DNA of 64,000 bases from Bacillus sp. MM2020_4 (GTDB taxonomy: Bacteria; Bacillota; Bacilli; Bacillales; Cytobacillaceae). The notes under the pieces were generated by a model, which was not told the DNA's origin, made no database searches, and saw only the letters and a program-made list of their open reading frames with translations. The stretch's first letter is position 1. Each line of letters opens with the position of its first letter. Below, one piece after another: positions 49,803 through 58,209 of the stretch. The stretch covers positions 62,001 through 126,000 of the forward strand of contig NZ_JAANMZ010000006.1 of the NCBI RefSeq assembly GCF_011250555.1, written 5' to 3'. A program made the translations under genes and the position numbers.

Positions 49803-51611
49803 ATGAAATACGACCTAGTACTGTTGCATGCACCAAGTGTATATGACTTTCGACAAAATTCCTTGCTCGCCGGGCCGATAAGCGATGTTGTCCCGTCGTC
49901 GCCCGTGTTTGAAATGTATCCGATTGGGCTGACAAGTATCGCCGACTATTTGGAGCGATATGGGCTGCGGGTGAAAATTATCAATATCGCCAACCGTATG
50001 CTGATGAGTGAGAAATTTGATGTTGAAAAAAAATTAAAGAAAATCAAAACGAAGGCCTTTGGGATTGATCTTCATTGGCTGCCGCATGCCCATGGCAGTA
50101 TTGAGCTTGCCAAAATCGTAAAAAGACTTCATTCGGAAACACCGATCATCTTCGGTGGGCTGTCCGCCACCTATTATCATAAAGAACTCATTGAATACCC
50201 ATTTATTGATTTCGTCATGCGCGGCGACTCCACAGAAAAATTGATGCTCCTGCTGATGAACAAAATTGAGGCGGGCAACACCCATTATGCCGATATTCCC
50301 AACCTTACTTGGAAAAAGGGCAGCGAAGTAGGATACAATCCGCTTACGTATGTACCAAAGGATTTGGATGATATTGATGTGCCGGGGTATCGGTACACCA
50401 TCCGCTCCGTGTTTAAATATCGTAACTTCCTTGACCCGCTGCCATATAACGGCTGGTTGCACTATCCGAACACGGCCCTTTTAACCGCACGCGGCTGTAC
50501 ACAAAACTGCCTGATCTGCGGCGGTTCAAGAGAGGCCTATGACCAGAACTGCAACCGTCATTCACTGGCATTGCGGTCACCCAAAAAACTTGTCGAAGAC
50601 ATTCAATTCATATCCCGCTTCAGCCGGGCGCCGATTTTCATTCTCCATGACCTTCGCCAGGGCGGGCGTGAATATGTGAGTGAATTTTTCAGCCGGCTTA
50701 AAAAATTGAATCTTAAGAATGAAATAGTCTTTGAATTATTTCAATATGCAGACGAGGAATTTTTCAAACAAATGAATGACAGTGTCCCTAAATACAGCAT
50801 TGAAATTACCCTTGAAACCCATGACGAGAATATTAGACGTTACAACGGAAAATTTAGCTGTACAAACCAAAAGGTAATCGATACACTCAGCTACGCCTTG
50901 AAAAATGGCTGCAAAAAGATTGACCTGTTCTTCATGGTCGGGATTCCGGGGCAGACGTATAAAAGCGCCGTTGAAAACATAGATTTTTGCGAAACGATCC
51001 ATCTTGCCTGTAACAAGGACCCAAGAATCTTTTACTTCGTTGCACCGCTGGCACCGTTCCTTGACCCGGCTAGTCCAGCCTTTGAACATCCGGAGATCCA
51101 TGGCTATAAAAAATACTGCCATACACTTGAGGATCACCGCAAAGCGATTACCCAGCCGTCTTGGAAGCATATGCTCAGCTATGAAACGAAGGATATGACG
51201 CGCGATGATATTGTCAATTCTACCTATGAAGCAGCTGAAAAACTGAATGATTTTAAACAAAAATATAATCTGATTGACCAAGAGGGTTATCAAGAAATTA
51301 AGGAAAAGATTGTGAAATCGCGGGACTATATTGAAAAAATTGATCACGTCCTTGCTTTACCCAAGGATAAACAAGTGGTCGAACTCGCAAAGATCCAAAA
51401 GGAAATAAAGGAAGTAAATGAATATAGTATCTGCGGTAAAAATGAATTAAAGTGGGAGGTCCAAAAGAATTATGCCAACTTCTTTTCGCTTGCCTTAGTT
51501 GGCATCGAGCAGCTTTATGAGGATTATATGATTACAATCAAGCATCGCCTAAGCCCGCAAAAACGGCAGCAATTCCAGCTTGACCCTGAACGAAGGAAAT
51601 TGAAAATATAA
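49803..51611 (+). CDS. Cobalamin-binding/radical SAM protein (Ta0216-like family)
   Basis: The 602-residue protein has an N-terminal B12-binding-like Rossmann domain (about 1-170: GPISDVVPSSPVFEMYPIGL, FGGLSATYYH). A radical SAM core follows, with CTQNCLIC at 232-239 (CxxxCxxC), and LTARGC before it. The C-terminal 150 residues are helical and charged. The B12 DxHxxG motif is not obvious, so cobalamin may bind base-off or not at all. I recognise it as the family annotated B12-binding/radical SAM, Ta0216 type; reaction and substrate are unknown. ATG 49803 has GAGGTG 7 nt upstream. It stands alone between terminators. Confidence 0.8.
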   Translation: MKYDLVLLHAPSVYDFRQNSLLAGPISDVVPSSPVFEMYPIGLTSIADYLERYGLRVKIINIANRMLMSEKFDVEKKLKKIKTKAFGIDLHWLPHAHGSIELAKIVKRLHSETPIIFGGLSATYYHKELIEYPFIDFVMRGDSTEKLMLLLMNKIEAGNTHYADIPNLTWKKGSEVGYNPLTYVPKDLDDIDVPGYRYTIRSVFKYRNFLDPLPYNGWLHYPNTALLTARGCTQNCLICGGSREAYDQNCNRHSLALRSPKKLVEDIQFISRFSRAPIFILHDLRQGGREYVSEFFSRLKKLNLKNEIVFELFQYADEEFFKQMNDSVPKYSIEITLETHDENIRRYNGKFSCTNQKVIDTLSYALKNGCKKIDLFFMVGIPGQTYKSAVENIDFCETIHLACNKDPRIFYFVAPLAPFLDPASPAFEHPEIHGYKKYCHTLEDHRKAITQPSWKHMLSYETKDMTRDDIVNSTYEAAEKLNDFKQKYNLIDQEGYQEIKEKIVKSRDYIEKIDHVLALPKDKQVVELAKIQKEIKEVNEYSICGKNELKWEVQKNYANFFSLALVGIEQLYEDYMITIKHRLSPQKRQQFQLDPERRKLKI

Positions 51612-51615
51612 TAGG

Positions 51616-51647
51616 AAAGGTGTTGGGGCGATCCTAACACCTTTTTT
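51616..51647 (+). terminator. Terminator of the radical SAM gene
   Basis: AAAGGTGTTGGGG and CCTAACACCTTTTTT pair around CGAT, ending in six T. Confidence 0.82.
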
Positions 51648-51673
51648 GTCTAGTTACAGTGCCTAGGGCTCGG
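51647..51673. repeat. AAGCGGAAGCGCC-type element, right-end fragment
   Basis: TGTCTAGTTACAGTGCCTAG followed by GGCTCGG matches the complement of the right end of the nosZ-distal copy at 41403-41452. The rest of the element is missing. The remaining gap to 51868 is AT-rich with short AATT/GGAA runs and no gene. Confidence 0.5.
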
Positions 51674-51868
51674 AGTCAATTCTTCCGCCGTAGCCCGCCT
51701 TTCCGCTATTATTGGAAGCTTATTTCCAATTTTTGTTGAATTAATGCTGGAATTTGTAGAATAAGTTTAAATTTCGAAGAAAAATCTTCCCAATTGAAGA
51801 ATTCCTTCAATATTGTGTAGAATTCCAACCGTATCGGTAAATTTCACTTCTTAAAACGGGTCAAATTG

Positions 51869-51897
51869 AAAGGTATTGGGGGCTCCCCAACACCTTT
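51869..51897 (-). terminator. Terminator of the liv operon
   Basis: On the minus strand, AAAGGTGTTGGGG pairs with CCCCAATACCTTT around AGC-type loop bases, directly after the livF stop. The T-run is short (TTT). Confidence 0.65.
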
Positions 51898-52605
51898 TTA
51901 GTGCCCACCTAAGTAGGCTGCTCGTATTTGATCACTTTGGCTCAATTCTTCCGCTGTACCGGCAGCGACGATTTTGCCGGTCTCAATAACATAGGCACGG
52001 TCGGCAATGGAAAGCGCCATATTCGCATTTTGCTCGACTAACAGAATGGTCGTCCCCGTTTTATTAATTTCTACAATAATATTAAAGATGGTTTTGACTA
52101 ATAACGGAGCAAGACCCATCGAAGGCTCGTCTAGCAGCAATAACCGTGGTCTCGCCATCAATGCCCGGCCCATTGCCAGCATCTGCTGTTCACCGCCCGA
52201 AAGCGTTCCTGACAACTGCTTGCGCCGCTCATAAAGGCGTGGGAAGAGCTGATATACCTTTTCAAAGTCTTCCTTAATCCCTTTTTTATCCTTCCTTAGG
52301 TACGCACCTAACTCGAGGTTTTCCTCCACCGACATGTTTGAAAATACCCGGCGGCCTTCAGGAACCTGGGAAATTCCCCTTTTTACAATGGCCTGCGCTA
52401 CCTTACCGGCAACATGTTCATTTTCGAAGACAATTTCGCCGTTTTTCGGCTTTAGCAACCCGGAGATCGTTTTTAATAGCGTACTTTTTCCGGCACCGTT
52501 CGCGCCAATCAGGGTCACAATTTCCCCTTGATGAATGTCGAGGGAAACGCCCTTCAAGGCATGAATGTTTCCATAGTAGACGTTGATATCATTTATTTTT
52601 AGCAT
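51898..52605 (-). CDS. livF: Branched-chain amino acid ABC transporter ATP-binding protein LivF
   Basis: The 235-residue ATPase has Walker A GANGAGKST, the signature LSGGEQQML, Walker B LLLLDEPSMGLAP and the H-loop LVEQN. The short C-terminus and the EGRRVFSNMSVEENLELGA stretch fit LivF. It shares one base with the livG stop (TAATG). With LivG it powers uptake of leucine, isoleucine, valine or related amides. Confidence 0.93.
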   Translation of the reverse strand: MLKINDINVYYGNIHALKGVSLDIHQGEIVTLIGANGAGKSTLLKTISGLLKPKNGEIVFENEHVAGKVAQAIVKRGISQVPEGRRVFSNMSVEENLELGAYLRKDKKGIKEDFEKVYQLFPRLYERRKQLSGTLSGGEQQMLAMGRALMARPRLLLLDEPSMGLAPLLVKTIFNIIVEINKTGTTILLVEQNANMALSIADRAYVIETGKIVAAGTAEELSQSDQIRAAYLGGH

Positions 52606-53384
52606 TACGAGACCTCCTCGCCTAAGTACGCTTCGATGACTTTCGGGTTATTTCTGATTTGCTCCGGAGTGCCTTCGGCAATTAATTGACCATGGTCAAG
52701 CACATAAATACGTTCACACACACCCATAACGAGGAGCATGTCATGTTCAATCAGAAGAATCGTCAAATCAAATTTTTCGCGAATTAAAGAAATTAAATTC
52801 ATTAATTCTTCCGTTTCCTGCGGATTCATCCCTGCTGCCGGTTCATCGAGCAAGAGCAGTTTTGGACCCGCCGCTAATGCCCGGGCAATTTCGAGGCGGC
52901 GTTGCTGACCATACGGCAGATTCTTCGCCATCTCGTGCATGACATCATCAAGCTTAAAGATTTTTAAAAACTCAATTGCCTTTTCTTCCATTTCCTTCTC
53001 ACCAGAAAAGTGGGAAGGGAGACGAAAAATTGAGCTTAGGATCGAATGCTTGGAAAGGGAATGATAGGCAACCTTTACATTATCCAGGACCGATAAATCG
53101 CTGAACAAGCGAATGTTTTGAAACGTTCGGCTAATTCCCTTTTTGGTAATCTTATAAGGGGCCTGACCATTTAATTTTTCACCGGCTAAGGAAATACTGC
53201 CCTCAGTAGGAACATATACACCCGTTAACAGATTAAAAAAGGTCGTCTTTCCCGCGCCGTTTGGACCGATTAAACCGACAAGTTCACCTTGTTTTAGTTC
53301 GACATTCACATCTGAAACGGCTTTTAATCCCCCGAAACGGATACCGGTATTTTCAACTTTAAGCAGTGGTGTTTTTGCCGTCAT
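52605..53384 (-). CDS. livG: Branched-chain amino acid ABC transporter ATP-binding protein LivG
   Basis: The 259-residue ATPase has Walker A GPNGAGKTT, LLTGVYVPTEG, the LivG-type insert before PYGQQRRLEIARAL, Walker B LLLLDEPAAGMNP and the H-loop LIEHDM. ATG 53382-53384 has GGAGGAG 6 nt upstream; the longer reading starts before this signal. It overlaps livM by 26 bp. Confidence 0.93.
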   Translation of the reverse strand: MTAKTPLLKVENTGIRFGGLKAVSDVNVELKQGELVGLIGPNGAGKTTFFNLLTGVYVPTEGSISLAGEKLNGQAPYKITKKGISRTFQNIRLFSDLSVLDNVKVAYHSLSKHSILSSIFRLPSHFSGEKEMEEKAIEFLKIFKLDDVMHEMAKNLPYGQQRRLEIARALAAGPKLLLLDEPAAGMNPQETEELMNLISLIREKFDLTILLIEHDMLLVMGVCERIYVLDHGQLIAEGTPEQIRNNPKVIEAYLGEEVS

Positions 53385-54333
53385 GGTGCACTCCTCCTTT
53401 AGCGGATTTGCCAAGTTTTAAGAAAGAGGTGATTTCCTTTGTTCCCATCAATCCTTGCGGACGGAACAACATCATCACAATCAGTACAAGGCTGTAAATA
53501 ACCATCCGCACCTCCGGATAATTGGAGAGGAAGGTTGAAATAATCGTTAACAGAATCGCCGCAATAACGGAACCCGACATACTTCCCAAGCCGCCAATTA
53601 CGACTAAAATCAAAATGTCAAAGGATTTTAAGAAACCGAAGTTCGTCGGCTGGATGATATAAAAGTTATGAGCATGCAAGGCACCGGCTACACCGGCAAA
53701 GAAGGCGCCAATGACAAAGGCCATTACCTTGTAAAAGGTGGTATTGATCCCCATCGCATCTGCCGCAATTTCATTTTCACGAATCGAAATACAAGCACGG
53801 CCGTGCGTCGAGTTCGTAAAGTTTACAATCACAACAATGGTGATGGTCACACAGGCAGCCAGCCAAGGCCATGTCGTTAAATGGGAGACGGTCATCCCGC
53901 TTGCACCGCCAACATAATCAATATTTAATAAGATGATCCTGACAATCTCACCAAAGCCGAGAGTTGCTATCGCAAGATAATCGCCTCGTAATCGTAGTGT
54001 CGGGATCCCAATAATTAATCCGGAAATGGCTGCAGTCAAGCCTGCGACAACGATGGCAACCGGAAAAGGCAGACCCAATTTCATGGTCACAATGGCTGAG
54101 GCATAGGCACCAACCGCAAGGAAGCCGGCATGTCCAATCGAAAACTGACCGGTAATCCCAATAATTAAATGGAGCGAAGCGGCAAGAATAATATTAATCC
54201 CAATGGAAAATAAGGCGTTTACATAGAAGGAGTTTAATGTCCCGCCGTTAATCAGAAATTGAGTGACCACTGAAAAAATAACAACCACTGCCATTGTGCT
54301 CCAAAAACCTTTTGCTTTTTTTACACGATTCAT
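53359..54333 (-). CDS. livM: Branched-chain amino acid ABC transporter permease LivM
   Basis: The 324-residue protein has about nine membrane segments. It shows the LivM landmarks GQFSIGHAGFLAVGAYASA, TLRLRGDYLAIATLGFGEI and FFAGVAGALHAH..GGLGSMSGSVIAA. GGGGGTG lies upstream of the ATG. It follows livH by 14 bp. Confidence 0.92.
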   Translation of the reverse strand: MNRVKKAKGFWSTMAVVVIFSVVTQFLINGGTLNSFYVNALFSIGINIILAASLHLIIGITGQFSIGHAGFLAVGAYASAIVTMKLGLPFPVAIVVAGLTAAISGLIIGIPTLRLRGDYLAIATLGFGEIVRIILLNIDYVGGASGMTVSHLTTWPWLAACVTITIVVIVNFTNSTHGRACISIRENEIAADAMGINTTFYKVMAFVIGAFFAGVAGALHAHNFYIIQPTNFGFLKSFDILILVVIGGLGSMSGSVIAAILLTIISTFLSNYPEVRMVIYSLVLIVMMLFRPQGLMGTKEITSFLKLGKSAKGGVHHDGKNTTA

Positions 54334-54347
54334 TCCCTCTGCACCCC

Positions 54348-55229
54348 CTAGACCTTTTCCCTGACATTTTTACCAAAAAGGCCAGCAGGACGGAAAATTA
54401 AGATTAAAATCAGGACAATAAAGGCCACAGCGTCCCGCCATAGTGAGCCTCCCATCGCACTTACAAGGGATTCAATAACACCCAACAATAATCCGCCGGC
54501 CATTGCCCCCGGGATAATCCCAATTCCGCCCAGAACAGCCGCCACAAAGGCTTTCAGTCCTGGAATAATTCCCATTAATGGCTCAATCTTTGTATAGTAC
54601 ATCCCGAAAACTACACCTGCGGCACCAGCAAGGGCTGAACCAATCGCAAAGGTGGCAGAAATGGTATTATTGACATTAATGCCCATCAATTTCGCAGCAT
54701 CCATATCATGAGAAACCGCACGCATGGCTTTACCAATCTTGGTTTTATGCACAATAAACTGGAGGACAATCATTAAGAAGACCGAGACGGCTAAAATCAG
54801 GATGGACTGGCCGCTAATTTTAACACCGAAAATCTCTAAACTTTTTAAAGGAACGATCCCATTTGGATAGGCTTCAGGCTGGGCACCGCGAATATAAATG
54901 GTCCCGTATTCGATAAAGAGCGAGACACCTATTGCCGTAATTAAAGCGGCAATTCTTGTGGCATTTCGTAAGGGCTTGTACGCAATCCGTTCAATTAAAA
55001 CACCAAAGATGGCGCAGGCCGCCATGGAAATGAGTAAGGCGGTGAAAAAACCTAAATCTAGTATAGTAATAGAATAAAAACCGATGAAGGCACCGACCAT
55101 GAAGACGTCCCCATGGGCGAAGTTAATTAATTTTACAATCCCATAAACCATTGTGTACCCAAGGGCAATCAACGCATAAATGCTCCCCAGGGAAATTCCG
55201 TTAACCAGTTGCTGGATAAATTGTTCCAT
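54348..55229 (-). CDS. livH: Branched-chain amino acid ABC transporter permease LivH
   Basis: The 293-residue permease starts FIQQLVNGISLGSIYALIAL and carries YGIVKLINFAHGD, VSHDMDAAKLMGIN and VLGGIGIIPGAMAGG, all typical of LivH. AGGAGT precedes the ATG. A terminator hairpin separates it from livK. Confidence 0.93.
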   Translation of the reverse strand: MEQFIQQLVNGISLGSIYALIALGYTMVYGIVKLINFAHGDVFMVGAFIGFYSITILDLGFFTALLISMAACAIFGVLIERIAYKPLRNATRIAALITAIGVSLFIEYGTIYIRGAQPEAYPNGIVPLKSLEIFGVKISGQSILILAVSVFLMIVLQFIVHKTKIGKAMRAVSHDMDAAKLMGINVNNTISATFAIGSALAGAAGVVFGMYYTKIEPLMGIIPGLKAFVAAVLGGIGIIPGAMAGGLLLGVIESLVSAMGGSLWRDAVAFIVLILILIFRPAGLFGKNVREKV

Positions 55230-55275
55230 GTTTAGACACTCCTTAGAAAGGACTTCAACTTACTTCAAAAAAACA

Positions 55276-55302
55276 GAATAGGGAGACTAGCTCTCCCTAT
55301 TC
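55276..55302 (-). terminator. Terminator between livK and livHMGF
   Basis: GAATAGGGAG and CTCCCTATTC form a 10-bp stem around a 7-nt loop, followed on the minus strand by TGTTTTTTT. Placed inside the operon, it should make livK mRNA more abundant than livHMGF. Confidence 0.85.
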
Positions 55303-55312
55303 AATTACTATT

Positions 55313-56500
55313 TTATTCTGGACTAACCTTCGTTTTAAACGTTTGCTCTCCGCCCTTGTACTCTAAAATAACAGCGGATTTAATTGGGTTGTGGTTCTTA
55401 TCAAGCTTCATTTTTCCCGTTACAAGCTCTAAGCCATCTGTTTCGGCAAGAGCCTTTTGGATTTTCTTCGCATCACCGCTGCCAGCACGCTTAATAGCAT
55501 CAGCAAGGAAATAAGCAGAATCATAACCTAAAGCGTTGAAGGCATCAGGAGACTTGTCCTTATATTTTGCTTTAAATGCTTTAACGAAATCTTGTACCTT
55601 TGGATCCGAGTCACCGGAAGAATAGTGGTTCGTGATGAACGTATTGTCTAAGGCATCCTTGCCTGCAAGTTCAACTAGTTTAGGAGAATCCCAGCCGTCA
55701 GCACCCATCATTGGTACATCAATGCCTAATTCGCGAGCCTGCTTAACAATTAGACCAACTTCTTCATAATAGCCAGGAACAAAGATGAAGTCAGGAGTTT
55801 TCCCTTTAATGTTTGTTAATTGGGCATGGAAGTCAGTATCCTTCGCAACATATGCTTCTTCCTTAACGATCTTTCCGCCTTCCTTCTCAAACAACTCTTT
55901 GAAGGAAGCCGCTAAGCCTTTTGAATAATCACTTGCACTATCAATGAAGATCGCAGCTGTTTTGGCCTTTAAATCATTAGACGCAAAGTTTGCTGCTACT
56001 GTCCCTTGGAACGGGTCAATGAAGCATGTACGGAAGACGAAGTCACTTAATTTGCCGTCCTTAACTGTCACGTCTTCAGCAGTTCCTGTTGGTGTCAAAA
56101 GTGGGATATTGTTGCTTTGAGCAATTTCAATTTGTGCTTTTGTGTTTCCACTTGTGGCAGCACCAATAATGGCGACAACCTTATCTTGACTGATTAATTT
56201 CGTTGCACCACTAATGGCCTCTGGCGCCTCTGATTTATTATCATACGAAACAAGCTGCAGCTTTTTACCATCGATACCGTCTTTGTTAATTTCCTCAAGT
56301 GCCAGGTCAATCCCTTCTTTAATCGATTGACCGTAGGATGCTACACCGCCGGAAAGCTCAAGATTGGCACCAATCTTAATTGTTCCGCCTTTTTCCTCAT
56401 CACCGCCTGAACTTGAAGAAGAAGAAGAATTACATCCTGCCATTACACCTGCCGCTAACAAGAGCGACATAACAATACCAGCTGTTTTTTTCTTTCTCAT
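55313..56500 (-). CDS. livK: Branched-chain amino acid ABC transporter substrate-binding lipoprotein
   Basis: The 395-residue protein has a lipobox VMAGC (Cys near 22), a Ser-rich linker and a type I periplasmic-binding fold: KIGANLELSGGVASYGQSIKEG, VAIIGAATSGNTKA and NALGYDSAYFLADAI. It captures the amino acid outside the membrane. GGGGGTATT precedes the ATG. The upstream gap shows no T-box or other riboswitch-like structure. Confidence 0.92.
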   Translation of the reverse strand: MRKKKTAGIVMSLLLAAGVMAGCNSSSSSSSGGDEEKGGTIKIGANLELSGGVASYGQSIKEGIDLALEEINKDGIDGKKLQLVSYDNKSEAPEAISGATKLISQDKVVAIIGAATSGNTKAQIEIAQSNNIPLLTPTGTAEDVTVKDGKLSDFVFRTCFIDPFQGTVAANFASNDLKAKTAAIFIDSASDYSKGLAASFKELFEKEGGKIVKEEAYVAKDTDFHAQLTNIKGKTPDFIFVPGYYEEVGLIVKQARELGIDVPMMGADGWDSPKLVELAGKDALDNTFITNHYSSGDSDPKVQDFVKAFKAKYKDKSPDAFNALGYDSAYFLADAIKRAGSGDAKKIQKALAETDGLELVTGKMKLDKNHNPIKSAVILEYKGGEQTFKTKVSPE

Positions 56501-56780
56501 CGCAATACCCCCTGTTTTTCTGGAAAATTTTTCTGAACCAATTGTCCTATTCTTGCCAAAAAAGATAATATTCTGAAAACATTGTACCCAATATTTCAGA
56601 GTTCGTCTAGTCTATTTGTCAGTTATTTTAAAATAATTTAGAAAATAGCAAAAATACGGAGTAAACTGGAGAAAAACGCTTTACGTTAGTAAAGAACAGA
56701 AGGATTTCCCTGTAAATCGAAAGGGAATTACTTTTTTAAATATTTTGCCCCCATATGATTTCCTTCCTTTTTGCAAAAAA
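56501..56780. other. Promoter-bearing gap upstream of livK
   Basis: This AT-rich stretch contains the livK ribosome binding site and several weak sigma-A-like hexamers, none convincing. I see no hairpin or repeat in it. Confidence 0.4.
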
Positions 56781-56806
56781 AGAGACCCCTTAAATCAGGA
56801 ATCTCT
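56781..56806 (-). terminator. Terminator of niaP
   Basis: On the minus strand, AGAGATTCC pairs (two G:U) with GGGGTCTCT around TGATTTAA, followed by TTTTTTTGC. It lies 13 bp past the niaP stop. Confidence 0.8.
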
Positions 56807-56818
56807 ACAGTCAAATTA

Positions 56819-58024
56819 TTATACTAATTCTTTATTTTTCGTTTCCTTCCCTAAAAAGAAGACGGCAAAAGCCCCAATGAGGACGGATATACAGAAGATC
56901 ATAAAAATGGCCGCAATGGATACCTTTCCAGTCACGAGGTAACCGACTAATAACGGCCCTAAAACACCGCCGATCCGGCCAAATGAGGCAGCCATACCAG
57001 TTCCTGTCCCGCGAATAATGGTAGGATATTGTTCAGGGGTATAGGCATAAAGTCCTCCCCATGCACCCAAATTAAAGAACGATAACAGAATACCTGCCGT
57101 CATCAACATGGCGGTTGATTCTGCGGCACCAAACAAATAAGCACTTGCAGCTGTTCCAATTAAATAGACAACTAAAACAAATTTCCGGCCAAATTTCTCA
57201 ATAAACCACGCAGCCGTAAAATAACCCGGCAGCTGCGCAAGTGTCATGATGAGGACATATTCAAAGCTTTTAATTAAACTAAAGCCTTTCATGACCATCA
57301 CACTTGGCAGCCATAGAAACATCCCATAATAGGAGAAGACCACACAGAACCAGACAATCCATAGCATGGCGGTTGGCCGGGCATACTCCTTTGACCATAA
57401 TTTCTTTATACTTCCGAAAGCGGAGATCTTTTCCTTGTTCTTCACAGCAGTAAAACGCGGCGAGTCTGGCAGACCCATCCGTAAATACAACGCATATATA
57501 GCCGGAACGGCACTAATCAACAAGGCCACCTGCCAGCCAAACCTTGGAATGATAAAATAAGAAATAACTGCCGCAACTAACCAGCCACCTGCCCAAAAGC
57601 TTTCCAGTAAGACAACAATTCTCCCGCGCTTGTCGGCAGAAACACTTTCTGACACAAGGGTGGAGGCAACAGGAAGCTCTCCGCCTAAGCCCGCCCCAAT
57701 GAAAAACCGTAACACTAAAAAGGCGGCTAGAGTGGTAGTAAAGGCTGAAGCACCACTGCCAATTGAAAACAATAATAACGTAATGATAAAAACATTTTTC
57801 CGGCCGACCCTGTCTGCCATGAGACCAAATACGAGTGCACCCGCGGCCATTCCAATTGAATTGATACTGCCGATCCAGCCCATTTGATCTGGCGTTAGCT
57901 CCCACTCCACCTTTAATGCCGCAATAATGAAGCTAAGCATGCCAACATCCATGGCATCAAACATCCAGCCCATTCCCGCAATGCTCAGCAATCTTCGACT
58001 TGATATATCCCTTTTCTTGTTCAT
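56819..58024 (-). CDS. niaP: Niacin permease NiaP (YceI), MFS
   Basis: The 401-residue transporter has 12 membrane segments and the MFS loop signature GLMADRVGRKN. Its sequence follows B. subtilis YceI/NiaP closely: GWMFDAMDVGMLSFIIAALK, GAGLGGELPVASTLVSESV, VWFCVVFSYYGMFLWLPSVM and YAYTPEQYPTIIRGTGTG. NiaP imports nicotinate/nicotinamide for NAD salvage. Monocistronic; no NiaR-like palindrome was recognised upstream. Confidence 0.9.
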   Translation of the reverse strand: MNKKRDISSRRLLSIAGMGWMFDAMDVGMLSFIIAALKVEWELTPDQMGWIGSINSIGMAAGALVFGLMADRVGRKNVFIITLLLFSIGSGASAFTTTLAAFLVLRFFIGAGLGGELPVASTLVSESVSADKRGRIVVLLESFWAGGWLVAAVISYFIIPRFGWQVALLISAVPAIYALYLRMGLPDSPRFTAVKNKEKISAFGSIKKLWSKEYARPTAMLWIVWFCVVFSYYGMFLWLPSVMVMKGFSLIKSFEYVLIMTLAQLPGYFTAAWFIEKFGRKFVLVVYLIGTAASAYLFGAAESTAMLMTAGILLSFFNLGAWGGLYAYTPEQYPTIIRGTGTGMAASFGRIGGVLGPLLVGYLVTGKVSIAAIFMIFCISVLIGAFAVFFLGKETKNKELV

Positions 58025-58172
58025 CTGATCCTCCTATTCGCTCTCACTATTTACATTATTCCCCAACATTCATGTTTTTTAGAGAAAAAATAGCAAAACG
58101 ATTAACATAAGAGTATTCTAACAAGTGTCTTTACAGTTGTCACTACAAAAATAGAAAAGAGGAACAAAAAAA

Positions 58173-58198
58173 GAGAGAAAGCTAGCGCGCATCCTCTC
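58173..58198 (-). terminator. Terminator of yfiB-yfiC
   Basis: On the minus strand, GAGAGGATGC pairs with GCTTTCTCTC (one mismatch, one G:U) around GCGCTA, followed by TTTTTTTG. Confidence 0.7.
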
Positions 58199-58209
58199 AA
58201 TCTCCAAAA

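Noticed and set aside
56660-56690. cre site upstream of livK (around AAAACGCTTTACG)
   Set aside because: It matches only about 10 of 14 consensus positions, including mismatches in the outer conserved bases.
56501-56780. T-box or amino acid riboswitch upstream of livK
   Set aside because: No GGGTGGNACCGCG-type T-box core or terminator/antiterminator pair is visible.
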